The notes: a model not told the origin generated them from the letters alone. DNA of 64,000 nucleotides from CBDAQD01 sp965275905 (GCA_965275905.1 CBDHYJ010000059.1:1-64000); one strand, 5' to 3'; positions 9,094 through 18,700 are shown, numbered from the stretch's first letter. Numbers and translations: made by a program.

Positions 9094-10062
9094 ATGAAAT
9101 TCATTCGCACAGCGCTTGCCGCCGCAGCGGCGGTCGCAATGACGTCAGGTGTTGCCCTGGCGGAAGACTATCCGGATCGTCCGGTCAGCCTGACCGTGGC
9201 CTACAGCCCGGGCGGCGCCACCGACTTCCAGGCCCGCATCGTGACCATGATGGCGGCCAAGGAGGACTATCTCGGCCAGCCCATCGTCGTTCTCAACCGG
9301 CCGGGCGCCGGCGGCAAGGTCGGCTGGAACCATTTTGCGTCCAAGGCAAAGGTCGACGGTTACGAGCTCGCCGCCTACAACGTGCCGCACTTCATCGCCC
9401 AGTCGATTGTCTTCAAGACCAAGTACAACATCGACAACCTTGAACCGATTGCGAACTGGGGTGCGGACCCGGCCGTGCTCGTGGTCAACAAGGACAGCAA
9501 GTTCAACACCGTGGGTGATCTCGTGGCCTGGGCCAAGGATAATCCGGGCAAGGTGACGGTTTCCGGCGCCGGGCTTTATGTCGGCCACCACATCGCCTAT
9601 CTCCAGATCGAGAAGGGCACCGGCGTGAAGCTTAAATACGTGCCGCACAAGGGCGGCGCTCCGGCACTTAAGTCCGTGCTTGGCGGTCAGGTCATGGCCG
9701 GCGTCAACAACCTGTCCGACGCCTACCGGAGCCGCGATCAGCTCAAGATCCTTGGCATCGCCGACCTCGAGCGTGACAAGACGTTCCTGCCGGACGTGCC
9801 GACCTTCAAGGAACTGGGCTACGACGTCGATGACTCCAGTGTGAACTTCCGCGGCATCATGGTCCGCAAGGGCACGCCGCAGGAGGTCATCGACAAGCTG
9901 GCCGCCAAGGTCCCGGCCATGTTCCAGGACAAGCGCGCGCTCAAGCAGATGAAGAACGGCGGCTCGCCCATGCGTGTCATCGAGCGCGACAAGGTGGTCG
10001 CGATGTGGAAGGAACGTCAGGCCTTTCTGACCAAACTGCTGGCGGACCTGAAGCAGGAATAG
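9094..10062 (+). CDS. tctC: TTT transporter periplasmic substrate-binding protein (TctC/Bug family)
   Basis: 322 residues with a signal peptide ending in GVALAEDYPDRPV, then the Bug-family start VSLTVAYSPGGATDFQARI and NRPGAGGKVGWN, which form the carboxylate-binding loops of this family. AGGGAGGAA precedes the ATG. Placed last in tctABC and just upstream of two acyl-CoA/aldehyde enzymes, it probably defines the imported substrate: a small carboxylate, with sulfoacetate as a candidate suggested by the downstream genes. Ligand not proven. Confidence 0.93.
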   Translation: MKFIRTALAAAAAVAMTSGVALAEDYPDRPVSLTVAYSPGGATDFQARIVTMMAAKEDYLGQPIVVLNRPGAGGKVGWNHFASKAKVDGYELAAYNVPHFIAQSIVFKTKYNIDNLEPIANWGADPAVLVVNKDSKFNTVGDLVAWAKDNPGKVTVSGAGLYVGHHIAYLQIEKGTGVKLKYVPHKGGAPALKSVLGGQVMAGVNNLSDAYRSRDQLKILGIADLERDKTFLPDVPTFKELGYDVDDSSVNFRGIMVRKGTPQEVIDKLAAKVPAMFQDKRALKQMKNGGSPMRVIERDKVVAMWKERQAFLTKLLADLKQE

Positions 10063-10082
10063 AATAGTACTCCCTGTGGGGC

Positions 10083-10103
10083 GGGCGGCGCACGTCGTCG
10101 CCC
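10083..10103. other. Intercistronic GC hairpin between tctC and the dehydrogenase
   Basis: GGGCGGCG and CGTCGCCC (one G-U pair) can form an 8-bp stem around a 5-base loop in the 64-base gap after tctC. No T-run follows, so an intercistronic processing or stability element that lets the binding protein be overproduced is more likely than a full terminator. Confidence 0.3.
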
Positions 10104-10131
10104 GTTCCGGTCAATCCCCGAGGAGATGACA

Positions 10132-11565
10132 ATGGCATCGATGCCGGCAGCCGTGGATGCACCCGACAGCGACCTGGTCGCCGTTGACGAGGTCTTTGCC
10201 CGCGCCCGGGCCGCTCAGGAGGCCTTCGAGCGCGGCGCCGATCAGGCCCGCTACGATCGCGCCTCGCTGGCCGCCGCGTGGACGGTGATGGAGCCGGAAC
10301 GCAACCGCGAACTTGCCGGACTGGCCGTCGCCACGACCGGCCTCGGCCGGGTCGATGACAAGATCGCCAAGAACCACCGCAAGACGCTGGGACTCCTGCG
10401 CGATATCCGCGACGTGAAAACCTGCGGGATCATTCGAGAGATACCGGAAGACGGCATCACGGAGATCGCGCGCCCCATCGGGGTCATTGGCGCGGTCGTG
10501 CCGTCGACCAACCCGGTTGCGACGCCGGTGAACAACATCGTCAACGCGCTCAAATGCGGCAATGCCATCGTACTGTCACCGTCACCCAAGGGCGAGGAGT
10601 CCTGCGAACGCCTGCTGGCCTGCATGCATGCCGAGTTCGACAAGGCGGGCATCCCGCGCGACCTTGTGCAGATGGTCCCGAGGCCTTCGTCGAAGGCCAA
10701 GACGCAGCGGCTCATGGAACTGGCCGACCTGCTGGTCGTCACCGGCAGCCAGTCGAATGTCCGCAATGCCTATTCCTCCGGAACGCCTGCGATCGGTGTC
10801 GGGGCGGGCAATGCGACCGTGATCGTCGATGAAACCGCGGACCTCGCGGCCGCTGCTGCGAAGATTGCGGCGTCCAAGACGTTCGACAACGCAACCTCCT
10901 GCTCGTCGGAAAACGGGGTCATCGTGGTCGATGCCGTGTTCGACGACTTCATCGCCGCGCTTGAGGCGGAAGGCGGAGCGCTGCTCACCGACGACGAAAC
11001 CGACACGCTGGTCGCGACGCTGTGGCAGGGCGGCCATCTCAACCGCGCAATGCTTGCCCAGGACATCGACAGGGTCGTCGAGGCGGCGGGGCTGAAGCGC
11101 CTGTCCGGCACCGCGACACGGTTCGTCGTGGCGCCGTCGGATGGCGTCGGCCCCGATCATCCTTTGTCCGGGGAAAAAATGTCTCTGGTTTTGACGCTCT
11201 ACCGGGCCGCAGATTTCGACGCGGCGAAAGACATCGCTGCACGCGTGCTGCGGCATCAGGGGGCGGGGCACTCGGTCGGAATTCACAGTGCGCGCGAAGA
11301 TCGTGCGATTGCGTTAGGCCATGACCTTCCGACATGCCGGGTCATTGTCAATCAGGCCCATTGTTTCGCCACCGGCGGCTCGTTTGACAACGGGATGCCG
11401 TTTTCGCTCTCGATGGGATGCGGAAGCTGGGGCGGCAATTCCATCGACGGCAATCTGAACTACCGTCACTTTATGAATGTGACGCGGATCGTGAGGACGA
11501 TTCCGTCCCGCGAGCCGGCGTTGGACGACATCTTTGCCGGTTACTGGTCGGACGTCGGAAAATGA
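10132..11565 (+). CDS. sauS: CoA-acylating aldehyde dehydrogenase, probable sulfoacetaldehyde dehydrogenase (SauS-like)
   Basis: About 477 residues of the EutE/AdhE-N type of acylating aldehyde dehydrogenases: GVIGAVVPSTNPVATPVNN near the N-terminus, GVGAGNATVIVDETAD in the middle, and the catalytic cysteine in FDNATSCSSENG (about Cys257). The GAGGAG just before 10126 indicates that the ATG at 10132 is used. The stop overlaps the next gene's ATG. Acylating dehydrogenase coupled to an AMP-forming acyl-CoA ligase is the arrangement of sauS-sauT in sulfoacetate degradation, where sulfoacetyl-CoA is reduced to sulfoacetaldehyde. No xsc gene lies in the window, so the substrate is inferred. Confidence 0.7.
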   Translation: MASMPAAVDAPDSDLVAVDEVFARARAAQEAFERGADQARYDRASLAAAWTVMEPERNRELAGLAVATTGLGRVDDKIAKNHRKTLGLLRDIRDVKTCGIIREIPEDGITEIARPIGVIGAVVPSTNPVATPVNNIVNALKCGNAIVLSPSPKGEESCERLLACMHAEFDKAGIPRDLVQMVPRPSSKAKTQRLMELADLLVVTGSQSNVRNAYSSGTPAIGVGAGNATVIVDETADLAAAAAKIAASKTFDNATSCSSENGVIVVDAVFDDFIAALEAEGGALLTDDETDTLVATLWQGGHLNRAMLAQDIDRVVEAAGLKRLSGTATRFVVAPSDGVGPDHPLSGEKMSLVLTLYRAADFDAAKDIAARVLRHQGAGHSVGIHSAREDRAIALGHDLPTCRVIVNQAHCFATGGSFDNGMPFSLSMGCGSWGGNSIDGNLNYRHFMNVTRIVRTIPSREPALDDIFAGYWSDVGK

Positions 11566-13139
11566 CAGCCGCGCCTGCCAGAACGGAAGCCGGTGCGCCG
11601 TCCGGGCTTGACCGCTGGCGCGGGTCCTCGGTGCGCGACATTATCGAGGGCCTCGCTGGAGATGCGCCCGGCCGTGCCTTTCTGATATCGCCGGAAACCG
11701 GCGCTGAACTCACTTTCGGCGGTCTCCGCGACGCCGCAGAAGCGTTCGCATGCGCGATTGCGGGCATGGGTGTCGAGGCGGGCGAGAGCGTTGCATTCGC
11801 AGCACCCAACGGCAGAGGTTCAGCCATAGCGCTGCTCGGGTGCCTCTACGGCGGCTTCCGTGCGACGCCGCTCAATCTGGTCGCCGGCGCCGACACGATC
11901 GCCTACGTACTCGACCATTCCGGCGCCAAGGTTGTGCTGGTCGCCGACGAGTCGCGCGAACTCATCGATACGGCCGCCGAAAGACTGGAAAATCCGCCGC
12001 CATTTCTCCGGCTGGATGTCGACGGCCCGGTCGAATGGCCCGGACCGCCCGGTAGCCTGCCTGTCGCCCCTCAGGCGGACACCGTCGGCGTTCTCATGTA
12101 CACGTCCGGAACCACCGGTCGGCCGAAAGGGGTCTTGCTCAGCCACGCCAACCTGGTCGCCGGCGGCCGAAACACGGCACTGGCCCACGGGCTGACCGAT
12201 ACCGATCGCGCGCTTTGCGTGCTTCCGCTCTATCATATCAACGGGGAATGCGTAACGGTCATGGGCCCCCTTGTCTCCGGCGGCTCCGTCGTGATGCCGC
12301 GCAAGTTCTCCGCGTCGCGTTTCTGGAGCCAGATCATCGGTCACGGCTGCACCTGGTTTTCGGTTGTTCCGACCCTGATCTCCTATCTGTTGCATGCGGG
12401 CGAGAATGAAGTGCCGCCGCGCGACCTGCTGTCGTCGGTCCGGTTCGGGCGCTCGGCATCCGCGCCGCTCTCGCCTGATGTCCATCAGGGATTCGAGGAG
12501 CGGTTCGGCGTTCCCCTGATCGAAACCATGGGACTCACCGAAACCGCCGCGCCCATTCTCTCGAACCCTCAGCCTCCGGGGACACGCAAGTACGGGTCTC
12601 CCGGCGTGGCCTACGGAAATGAGGTCATCATCGCGGACGACGCGCAGCGTGAGGTGCCCCGCGGCATGGCGGGCGAGATCCTGGTCCGGGGCGACAATGT
12701 CATGCGGGGGTATCTCGACAATCCGGAGGCGACGGGACAGGCGCTGACAAATGACGGCTGGCTGAGGACCGGCGACCTCGGTGTCATGGACGACGACGGC
12801 TATGTTTTCGTCACCGGCCGGCTGAAGGAGCTCATTATCAAAGGTGGCGAAAACATCGCCCCGCGGGAGATCGACGAGGCCCTGTATGCGCATCCGCAGG
12901 TTGTCGAAGCCGCAGCGTTTGCCAAGGCCTGCGAGCAATACGGGCAACGCGTCGAAGCCTGCGTCGTGATGCGGGCGGGTGCGGCAACCTCGGAAGCCGA
13001 ACTGCGGGCATTCTGTGTCGAGCGGGTCGGGGACTTCAAGGCGCCCGATCGCGTGTATTTCGTGACCGACATGCCAAAAGGCCCGTCGGGCAAGATCCAG
13101 CGCATCAAACTCGAAGAACTGGTCGCAGGCGGTCGCTGA
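11562..13139 (+). CDS. sauT: AMP-forming acyl-CoA ligase, probable sulfoacetate-CoA ligase (SauT-like)
   Basis: About 525 residues of the ANL superfamily. P-loop LMYTSGTTGRPKGVLLSH, the A5 motif MGLTETAAPI, GWLRTGDLGVMDDDGYVFVTGR and the C-terminal PSGKIQRIKL with the adenylation lysine are all intact. The ATG at 11562 overlaps the dehydrogenase stop as ATGA, so the much longer frame starting at 11418 is not used. It activates a carboxylate to a CoA thioester that the preceding acylating dehydrogenase would reduce to an aldehyde. With the TTT importer this makes an uptake-activation-reduction route; sulfoacetate is the best-known substrate of such a pair, other small acids are possible. Confidence 0.72.
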   Translation: MTAAPARTEAGAPSGLDRWRGSSVRDIIEGLAGDAPGRAFLISPETGAELTFGGLRDAAEAFACAIAGMGVEAGESVAFAAPNGRGSAIALLGCLYGGFRATPLNLVAGADTIAYVLDHSGAKVVLVADESRELIDTAAERLENPPPFLRLDVDGPVEWPGPPGSLPVAPQADTVGVLMYTSGTTGRPKGVLLSHANLVAGGRNTALAHGLTDTDRALCVLPLYHINGECVTVMGPLVSGGSVVMPRKFSASRFWSQIIGHGCTWFSVVPTLISYLLHAGENEVPPRDLLSSVRFGRSASAPLSPDVHQGFEERFGVPLIETMGLTETAAPILSNPQPPGTRKYGSPGVAYGNEVIIADDAQREVPRGMAGEILVRGDNVMRGYLDNPEATGQALTNDGWLRTGDLGVMDDDGYVFVTGRLKELIIKGGENIAPREIDEALYAHPQVVEAAAFAKACEQYGQRVEACVVMRAGAATSEAELRAFCVERVGDFKAPDRVYFVTDMPKGPSGKIQRIKLEELVAGGR

Positions 13140-13239
13140 ACGCCGGATCGACGCCACGGCTTGTTTACCATTTGAAGGCACACTCCGTCCTGCTTGGCGC
13201 GCATCTTCCTCCGGATGTGTGAAGATGAGGGGATGAGAC

Positions 13240-14916
13240 GTGAGAAAACTGGACTACGCGGTTGCGCGACCCGGGACAGCACCTGAACTGCCTGCAGAAT
13301 CGGCCCGCCAGATAATCGGCATAATCGGTAAGGCGCAGGAGGCTTTCGTCAACGCCGAGCAGGTCGCTGACGCGTTTGCGGCCTTTCTCGAGGATCTTCT
13401 CGATTTCACGGGAAGCGAATACGGCTTTATCGGCGAAGTCCTGACGGATGCGGACGGCAGCCGGGTTCTGAAGACCCATGCCGTCGCGGACAGTTCCGCG
13501 GACGAGGCATCGAAAACCTTCTCCGAAAACCCGGCCCCGGTCGGCCTCGAGTTGCGGGAGCTCGATACCCTTTACGGACAGACTCTGGCGACAGGGGAGC
13601 GGGTGCTGACCAATGATCCGGCCGGGCACCCGGCCGGCGGCGGTCTCCTGCCTGGCCACCCGCCCTTGCGGACATATGCCGGACTCCCGATGATTTCGGG
13701 CCGTCGGATGATCGGCATGATCGGCCTGGCCAATCGGCCGAGCGGATACTACGAAGCTCTGATCGATGAACTCGACCCGCTGCTGCGCACGTGCGCCAAC
13801 CTGCTTCTTGCCCACCGTTCCGATCTCCGCCGTCGCGCGGCCGAAGACATGTTGTACGAGGCGCTGGAAAACATTCCCGAGGGTTTTGTCATTTACGACG
13901 CGGACGACCGGCTCGTGATCTGGAACTCGGCCTACCGCGACATCTACAAACAGTCGGAAGGCCAGCTGAAAGTCGGTTCGACCTTCGAAAGCATGCTCCG
14001 CTTCGGTGTCCGGAACGGTCAGTATCCCGCTGCCGGGACCACCGAGGCCGAGCACGAGGCCTGGGTCGAAGCGCGACTGAATCAGCACAACAATCCGTCG
14101 GGACCGGTCCAGCAGGAACTACCGGACGGCCGCTGGCTCCGGATCGACGAGCGCCGCACGCCCAACGGCCTCCTGGTTGGCATGCGCACCAACATCACCG
14201 AATTGAAGGAAACCGAGGCGATGCTGCGGCAGGCCAACGAGAACCTGTCGCGCTTTGCGTATGTTGCCGCGCACGATCTCCAGGAGCCGCTGCGCAAGAT
14301 CCAGGCGTTCAGCGAGATGCTGGAGGAGGGGGTTTCGGCCGGCAATGCCGAGGATGTCGAGTACGCCCTTTCGGTCATGACCAGCGCCGCCGCCCGCGCC
14401 CGCGAACTGGTCAAGGATCTGCTTGATTATTCACGGACGGCAAATCTCGAACTCAAGATCCAGGAGGTCGATCTCGAGGCGGTCATATCCGAAGTGCTGT
14501 CGACGCTGGCGGACGCGATTGGACGCAGCGGAGCGGAGATCGAGCTGCAGTTGAACGATATGGCCCTTGTTGCCGATCCGACCCAGCTTGGCCAGTTGCT
14601 CCAGAACCTGCTCTCGAATGCCATCAAATACGTTGCCGAAGGCGTTCGCCCCAGGATCGACATCCTGGCTGTCGCCGACGACATGGGCCACCCGGTCAGC
14701 CTGACCGTCAGGGACAACGGCATTGGCTTCGACCAGAGGCTTGCAGACCGCATTTTCGAGCCGTTTCAGCGGTTGCATACCCGCGAAGAGTATTCCGGAA
14801 CCGGCATCGGTCTCGCCATCTGCGCGGCCGTCGCGGAACGGCACGGCTGGAACATCCGCGCGCAAAGCCGAAAGGGTGAGGGAAGTGCCTTCCACGTGGA
14901 CTTCACTGCAGCCTGA
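13240..14916 (+). CDS. Soluble sensor histidine kinase (GAF-PAS-HisKA-HATPase)
   Basis: 558 residues, no membrane segment. An N-terminal GAF-like domain (about 30-190), a PAS domain (about 205-320, ENIPEGFVIYDADDRLVIWNSAYRDIY), the phosphoacceptor His345 in AAHDLQEPLRKI, and an HATPase domain with N-box NLLSNAIKY, G1 DNGIGF and G2 GTGIGLAIC. DLQEPLRK is typical of phytochrome-like and cyanobacterial-type kinases. The start is GTG at 13240 with GAGGGGATGAG upstream. No response regulator is adjacent, so it is an orphan whose partner lies elsewhere. Confidence 0.9.
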   Translation: MRKLDYAVARPGTAPELPAESARQIIGIIGKAQEAFVNAEQVADAFAAFLEDLLDFTGSEYGFIGEVLTDADGSRVLKTHAVADSSADEASKTFSENPAPVGLELRELDTLYGQTLATGERVLTNDPAGHPAGGGLLPGHPPLRTYAGLPMISGRRMIGMIGLANRPSGYYEALIDELDPLLRTCANLLLAHRSDLRRRAAEDMLYEALENIPEGFVIYDADDRLVIWNSAYRDIYKQSEGQLKVGSTFESMLRFGVRNGQYPAAGTTEAEHEAWVEARLNQHNNPSGPVQQELPDGRWLRIDERRTPNGLLVGMRTNITELKETEAMLRQANENLSRFAYVAAHDLQEPLRKIQAFSEMLEEGVSAGNAEDVEYALSVMTSAAARARELVKDLLDYSRTANLELKIQEVDLEAVISEVLSTLADAIGRSGAEIELQLNDMALVADPTQLGQLLQNLLSNAIKYVAEGVRPRIDILAVADDMGHPVSLTVRDNGIGFDQRLADRIFEPFQRLHTREEYSGTGIGLAICAAVAERHGWNIRAQSRKGEGSAFHVDFTAA

Positions 14917-15054
14917 AGGATCTCCGCAAGGTAAAAGCCTCCTCCGGGTCGGCGAAGTCCGGGTACGCATCGATATACTGTCGCCATAAATGTCGCATGA
15001 GATTGGCCGCGAAATCGTTTGCATGATTCTCGGGTTTCCCCTTAATCCATAGAC

Positions 15055-17424
15055 ATGAAAACCGGTGTCCTTCGCAAGATCCTGCTTACCGCACTGGCGC
15101 TCGTCGTTCTGACCGGAGCGGGCGCAGGCTGGTATCTGGCCAATACCCTGCCGCAGACGGCCGGAGAGATCGCGGCCCCGGTTGTCGGGCAGTCCGTTCG
15201 CATCGCCAGAACAGACCGCGGCGTTCCGAACATCTTTGCCGAAAACGAACGCGATGCGTATTTCGCGCTAGGACTTGTTCATGCACAGGACCGTCTGTGG
15301 CAGATGGAAGCCTTCCGGCGCGCAGGGCAGGGCCGGCTGTCGGAGTTCGCCGGCAGCGCAACGCTGGGCGTCGATCGCTTCATGCGGGTCATCGGTCTTT
15401 CTCGCGGGCTTGGGGAGAGCTTCGCCGCGCTTCCCGAAGCCGTCAGAAAGTCCATCGAGGCTTACGTGGCGGGCATCAATCACGGTGTCGCCACGCTGAA
15501 GGCGCTGCCGCCGGAATTCGCACTGCTCGGCGTTGAACCGGATCCATGGACCGAAGAGGACGTCATACTGGTGGCGCGCCTCCTGAGCGTTCGCCTGTCG
15601 GCGAATCTTCGCTCTGAAAAGCTGTTTTCGGCCATGGCCATCCGGCTGGGACCGGGCCGGATGGGCTCTCTCCTTGAGCGCTGGCCGGCGGATCAGGAGC
15701 GTGTGCTTTTGGATTTGGCTGCGAGGCGCACCGCGAGCACGCCAGTCGGTGAGCTCAAGTCTCCCTGGCTGCCGATGACCGAAACCGCGTCCAATGCCTG
15801 GGTTGTCGGCGGTGCGCGATCTGCGACGGGCGCGCCGCTGCTTGCCAATGATCCTCACCTCGGGCTCGAGGCTCCGATCCTGTGGTATCTCGCGCGGCTG
15901 GTGATCGGGGATCGTGACCTAGCCGGCGCGACCATCCCGGGGCTTCCTTTCCACATTCTTGGACAGAACGGGCACATTGCCTGGGGCGCGACGGCCGTCG
16001 GCGCGGATATCCAGGACCTCTTCATCGAGCGGCTGGATTCTGCCGACGAACAGAAATACGAGACGCCTGACGGCTCACGGGCTTTCAGCGCAAGAACGGA
16101 AACCATCGCCGTAAAGGGAGGCGACGCGGTTGAGATCACGGTGCGCGAAAGCCGCCACGGGCCGGTCCTTTCGGACTTCGATCAGGCCATAGCATCCCGG
16201 CTGAAGGCGGGCCATGTCGCCGCCCTGGCCTTCACCACCACGCGGGGCGAGGACACCAGCCTCGCCACCGCATACGGCCTGGCGCACGCCCGCAGCTGGC
16301 CCGAAGCCCGTGAGGCGCTCAGGGCCATGGTCTCGCCGTCGCTGAATTTCTTCGTCGCCGACCGGGCCGGCGCGATCGCCAACAAGGTGACCGGACGCAT
16401 CCCGGCGCGGAAATCCGGAACGGGCGTGCTGCCGGTGCCGGGCTGGACCGGCGCCTATGACTGGCAGGGCTGGGTTCCGTTTGACGATCTGCCCGAGCGG
16501 GTTGCCGGAGCGGACGGCGTGCTGGGCAATGCCAACAACAAGGTCGCCGGAGCGGATGCGGCTCCGCTTATCGCCCATTTCTGGCATCCGGATCTCCGTT
16601 ACCGGAGGGTGAAGGCGATGCTCGACGCCAGGGAGAAGCACGACGCGGCGTCGTTCACCGCCATGCAGGTCGACACGCGGGCGATTGATGCGGATTTGCT
16701 TCTGCCGCTGCTTGAAGGCGTCGCGCCGGCGGACGAGCGGTCCCGCAAGGCGCTCGAGATGCTTAAATCCTGGGACCGGCGCATGGCTGCCGGGTCCGGC
16801 GCGGCGCTGATCTTCACCGCCTGGCAGCGCGAACTGAAGAAGGCGCTGTTCGAAGATGACCTGGGGACGTTGTTTCCGGCGTTCTGGCGCTACCGCGCAC
16901 CGTTGCTGGCCCGGCATCTTGAGCCGGGATCGCGCTGGTGCGACAACGCGAAAACGAACGATGTCATCGAGACTTGCGGGGACTTGAAGACTCAATCTCT
17001 TAAAGATGCCCTGGTCTGGATCTCCGGGCAGCTCGGCGAGGACATGTCGGCCTGGACCTGGGGCGCTTTGCACCGCGCCACGCTCAGCCACAAGGTACTC
17101 TCCCGCGTACCGCTGGTCGGCGGCCTGAGCGATCTCTCGGTGCCGACCGATGGCGGGTATTACACCCTCAATCGCGGCGCCGGTCCGATCGGGCAGGGCG
17201 CGTTCCGGCACAATCACGGGGCGGGCTACAGGGCCATCTACGATCTCGGCGATCCCGCGAAATCGAGATTTGTCATCACGACGGGCCAGTCCGGCAATCC
17301 GCTGAGCGGGCGTTGGGGCGACTTCGTATCCCTGTGGCGCAACGGCGAGACCGTACCGATGACCGGAACTCTGGACAGTCTGGAAACGGCGGGGGCCGAT
17401 GTGCTGACCCTGAAGCCGGAATAG
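15055..17424 (+). CDS. Penicillin acylase family protein (S45 Ntn hydrolase)
   Basis: 789 residues with an N-terminal signal anchor (about residues 8-28). The alpha-chain region has DRGVPNIFAENERDAYFALGLVHAQDRLWQME, the expected S45 start. Self-cleavage should expose Ser246 in TASNAWVVGG as the catalytic N-terminal nucleophile; NDPHL (about 265-269) and the GxxHILGQNGHIAWG segment follow as in the family. These periplasmic enzymes hydrolyse amides, from beta-lactam side chains to acyl-homoserine lactones; the substrate here is unknown. Length and active-site residues are normal, so it should be active. Confidence 0.92.
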   Translation: MKTGVLRKILLTALALVVLTGAGAGWYLANTLPQTAGEIAAPVVGQSVRIARTDRGVPNIFAENERDAYFALGLVHAQDRLWQMEAFRRAGQGRLSEFAGSATLGVDRFMRVIGLSRGLGESFAALPEAVRKSIEAYVAGINHGVATLKALPPEFALLGVEPDPWTEEDVILVARLLSVRLSANLRSEKLFSAMAIRLGPGRMGSLLERWPADQERVLLDLAARRTASTPVGELKSPWLPMTETASNAWVVGGARSATGAPLLANDPHLGLEAPILWYLARLVIGDRDLAGATIPGLPFHILGQNGHIAWGATAVGADIQDLFIERLDSADEQKYETPDGSRAFSARTETIAVKGGDAVEITVRESRHGPVLSDFDQAIASRLKAGHVAALAFTTTRGEDTSLATAYGLAHARSWPEAREALRAMVSPSLNFFVADRAGAIANKVTGRIPARKSGTGVLPVPGWTGAYDWQGWVPFDDLPERVAGADGVLGNANNKVAGADAAPLIAHFWHPDLRYRRVKAMLDAREKHDAASFTAMQVDTRAIDADLLLPLLEGVAPADERSRKALEMLKSWDRRMAAGSGAALIFTAWQRELKKALFEDDLGTLFPAFWRYRAPLLARHLEPGSRWCDNAKTNDVIETCGDLKTQSLKDALVWISGQLGEDMSAWTWGALHRATLSHKVLSRVPLVGGLSDLSVPTDGGYYTLNRGAGPIGQGAFRHNHGAGYRAIYDLGDPAKSRFVITTGQSGNPLSGRWGDFVSLWRNGETVPMTGTLDSLETAGADVLTLKPE

Positions 17425-17567
17425 CCCGCGAGAATAGTGGCGCCGGCAAGTGGTATCCACCGATGCACCATAATTGGCTCTTTCTGATCGCTGCAAATGA
17501 CACCATCTATGTGACCAATTAGGATCGTGCCCTTCAGGGGCCGTTACCGCTTGAGCGAGATTCACAG

Positions 17568-18230
17568 ATGTATATGCCATCCCAGTTTTCGATCGAAGAT
17601 GAGCGTCTGGCGCTGGCCATTGCGGCACGCCGGGCCTTCGGCGTCGTCGTGGTCGCGGGAGAGGACGGTCTTGACGCAGCCCACGTTCCCTTTGTGCTGA
17701 CGGGCGACAGGCCGGGCGCGGCGGCGCTCAGGTTCCATGTTGCGCGCGCAAATCAAATTCACAAGACCATGGCGAAGGGCGGCAGTGCCCTGTGCATTGT
17801 CTCGGGTCCGGACACCTATATCTCACCAGACTGGTATGACGGTCCCGATCAGGTGCCGACGTGGAATTACGAGGCGGTGCATCTCTCCGGCCCGACGCGC
17901 CTGCTTGATGCTGAGGAACTGGTCCGGCAGGTCAGCGATCTGAGCGCGCTCAATGAGGCGCGGCTCGAACCCAAGCCGCAGTGGAAGATGGACAAGCTCA
18001 CCGACCGGACCCGAACCGTCATGCTTCGCGGCATCGTCGGCGTCGAGATGCAGATCGAAACGGTCGAGGGCAAGCGCAAGATGTCCCAGAACAAGAACGC
18101 CGAAGACTACGACGGTGTCACCCGACAGCTTCGCGAATTGAACGATCCTTCCGCCAAGGCTGTCGCCACGGTCATGGAAGGGCTGAAACAGGCCGGACGT
18201 GAGCTTGTTTCGGACGAAGACGCTTTGTAG
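17568..18230 (+). CDS. paiB: PaiB-like FMN-binding protein
   Basis: 220 residues. The start MYMPSQFSIED and the segments AAHVPFVL, LRFHVARANQIHKT, YISPDWYDGPDQVPTWNYEAVHLSG and MLRGIVGVEMQIE match the PaiB/FMN-binding negative transcriptional regulator family with a split-barrel flavin fold. The family is annotated as a regulator in Bacillus but mostly has an unknown role in Proteobacteria. It is followed after 14 bases by a GNAT gene, the same pairing type (PaiA is a GNAT) as in Bacillus, so the two may act together. Confidence 0.88.
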   Translation: MYMPSQFSIEDERLALAIAARRAFGVVVVAGEDGLDAAHVPFVLTGDRPGAAALRFHVARANQIHKTMAKGGSALCIVSGPDTYISPDWYDGPDQVPTWNYEAVHLSGPTRLLDAEELVRQVSDLSALNEARLEPKPQWKMDKLTDRTRTVMLRGIVGVEMQIETVEGKRKMSQNKNAEDYDGVTRQLRELNDPSAKAVATVMEGLKQAGRELVSDEDAL

Positions 18231-18244
18231 GCAAAACAGACGGC

Positions 18245-18700
18245 ATGACCATCGAAATCAGACCCCTCCGGCCCGAAGACCGCGACGCGTGGATGCCGCT
18301 GTGGCAGGGCTACCTGCGGTTCTACGAAACCGATCTCGATCCGGCGATCACGGAGACCACGTGGATACGCCTGATGACGGAGGGCGAGGATCCGCATGGT
18401 CTTTGCGCGGCCGACGCCGACGGAAACCTGTTGGGGATCGTCCATTACCTCTTTCACCGCTCCACGTGGTCGCCGACGGAATACTGCTATCTGGAAGATC
18501 TCTTTGTCGACGAGACTCGCCGCGGCGGCGGGACGGGACGCGCGTTGATCGAGGCGGTCGGGGAGGCCGCTTCGCTGCGCGGGGCAAGCCGGGTCTACTG
18601 GCACACCCAGCATTTCAACGCGACCGCCCGGGGCCTTTACGACGATGTCGCCGACCTGACGCCGTTCGTGAGATACGAATTTCCGAAGACGGCGGAATAA
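18245..18700 (+). CDS. GNAT-family N-acetyltransferase
   Basis: 151 residues. N-terminal IEIRPLRPEDRDAWMPLWQGYLRFY is typical of the GNAT subgroup that includes diamine and aminoglycoside-like acetyltransferases; the acetyl-CoA loop is LEDLFVDETRRGGGTGRALI. It lies 14 bases behind the PaiB-like gene and is probably cotranscribed. Substrate unknown. It converges on the GFA-family gene with a 12-base gap. Confidence 0.87.
   Translation: MTIEIRPLRPEDRDAWMPLWQGYLRFYETDLDPAITETTWIRLMTEGEDPHGLCAADADGNLLGIVHYLFHRSTWSPTEYCYLEDLFVDETRRGGGTGRALIEAVGEAASLRGASRVYWHTQHFNATARGLYDDVADLTPFVRYEFPKTAE

Noticed and set aside
10083..10103. Hairpin as a terminator splitting tctC from the downstream enzymes
   Set aside because: No T-run and the next genes have no separate promoter that I can see; kept only as a possible processing element.
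16075..17628. 517-codon open frame on the minus strand
   Set aside because: Antisense to the penicillin-acylase-family gene, which has an intact catalytic Ser and normal length.
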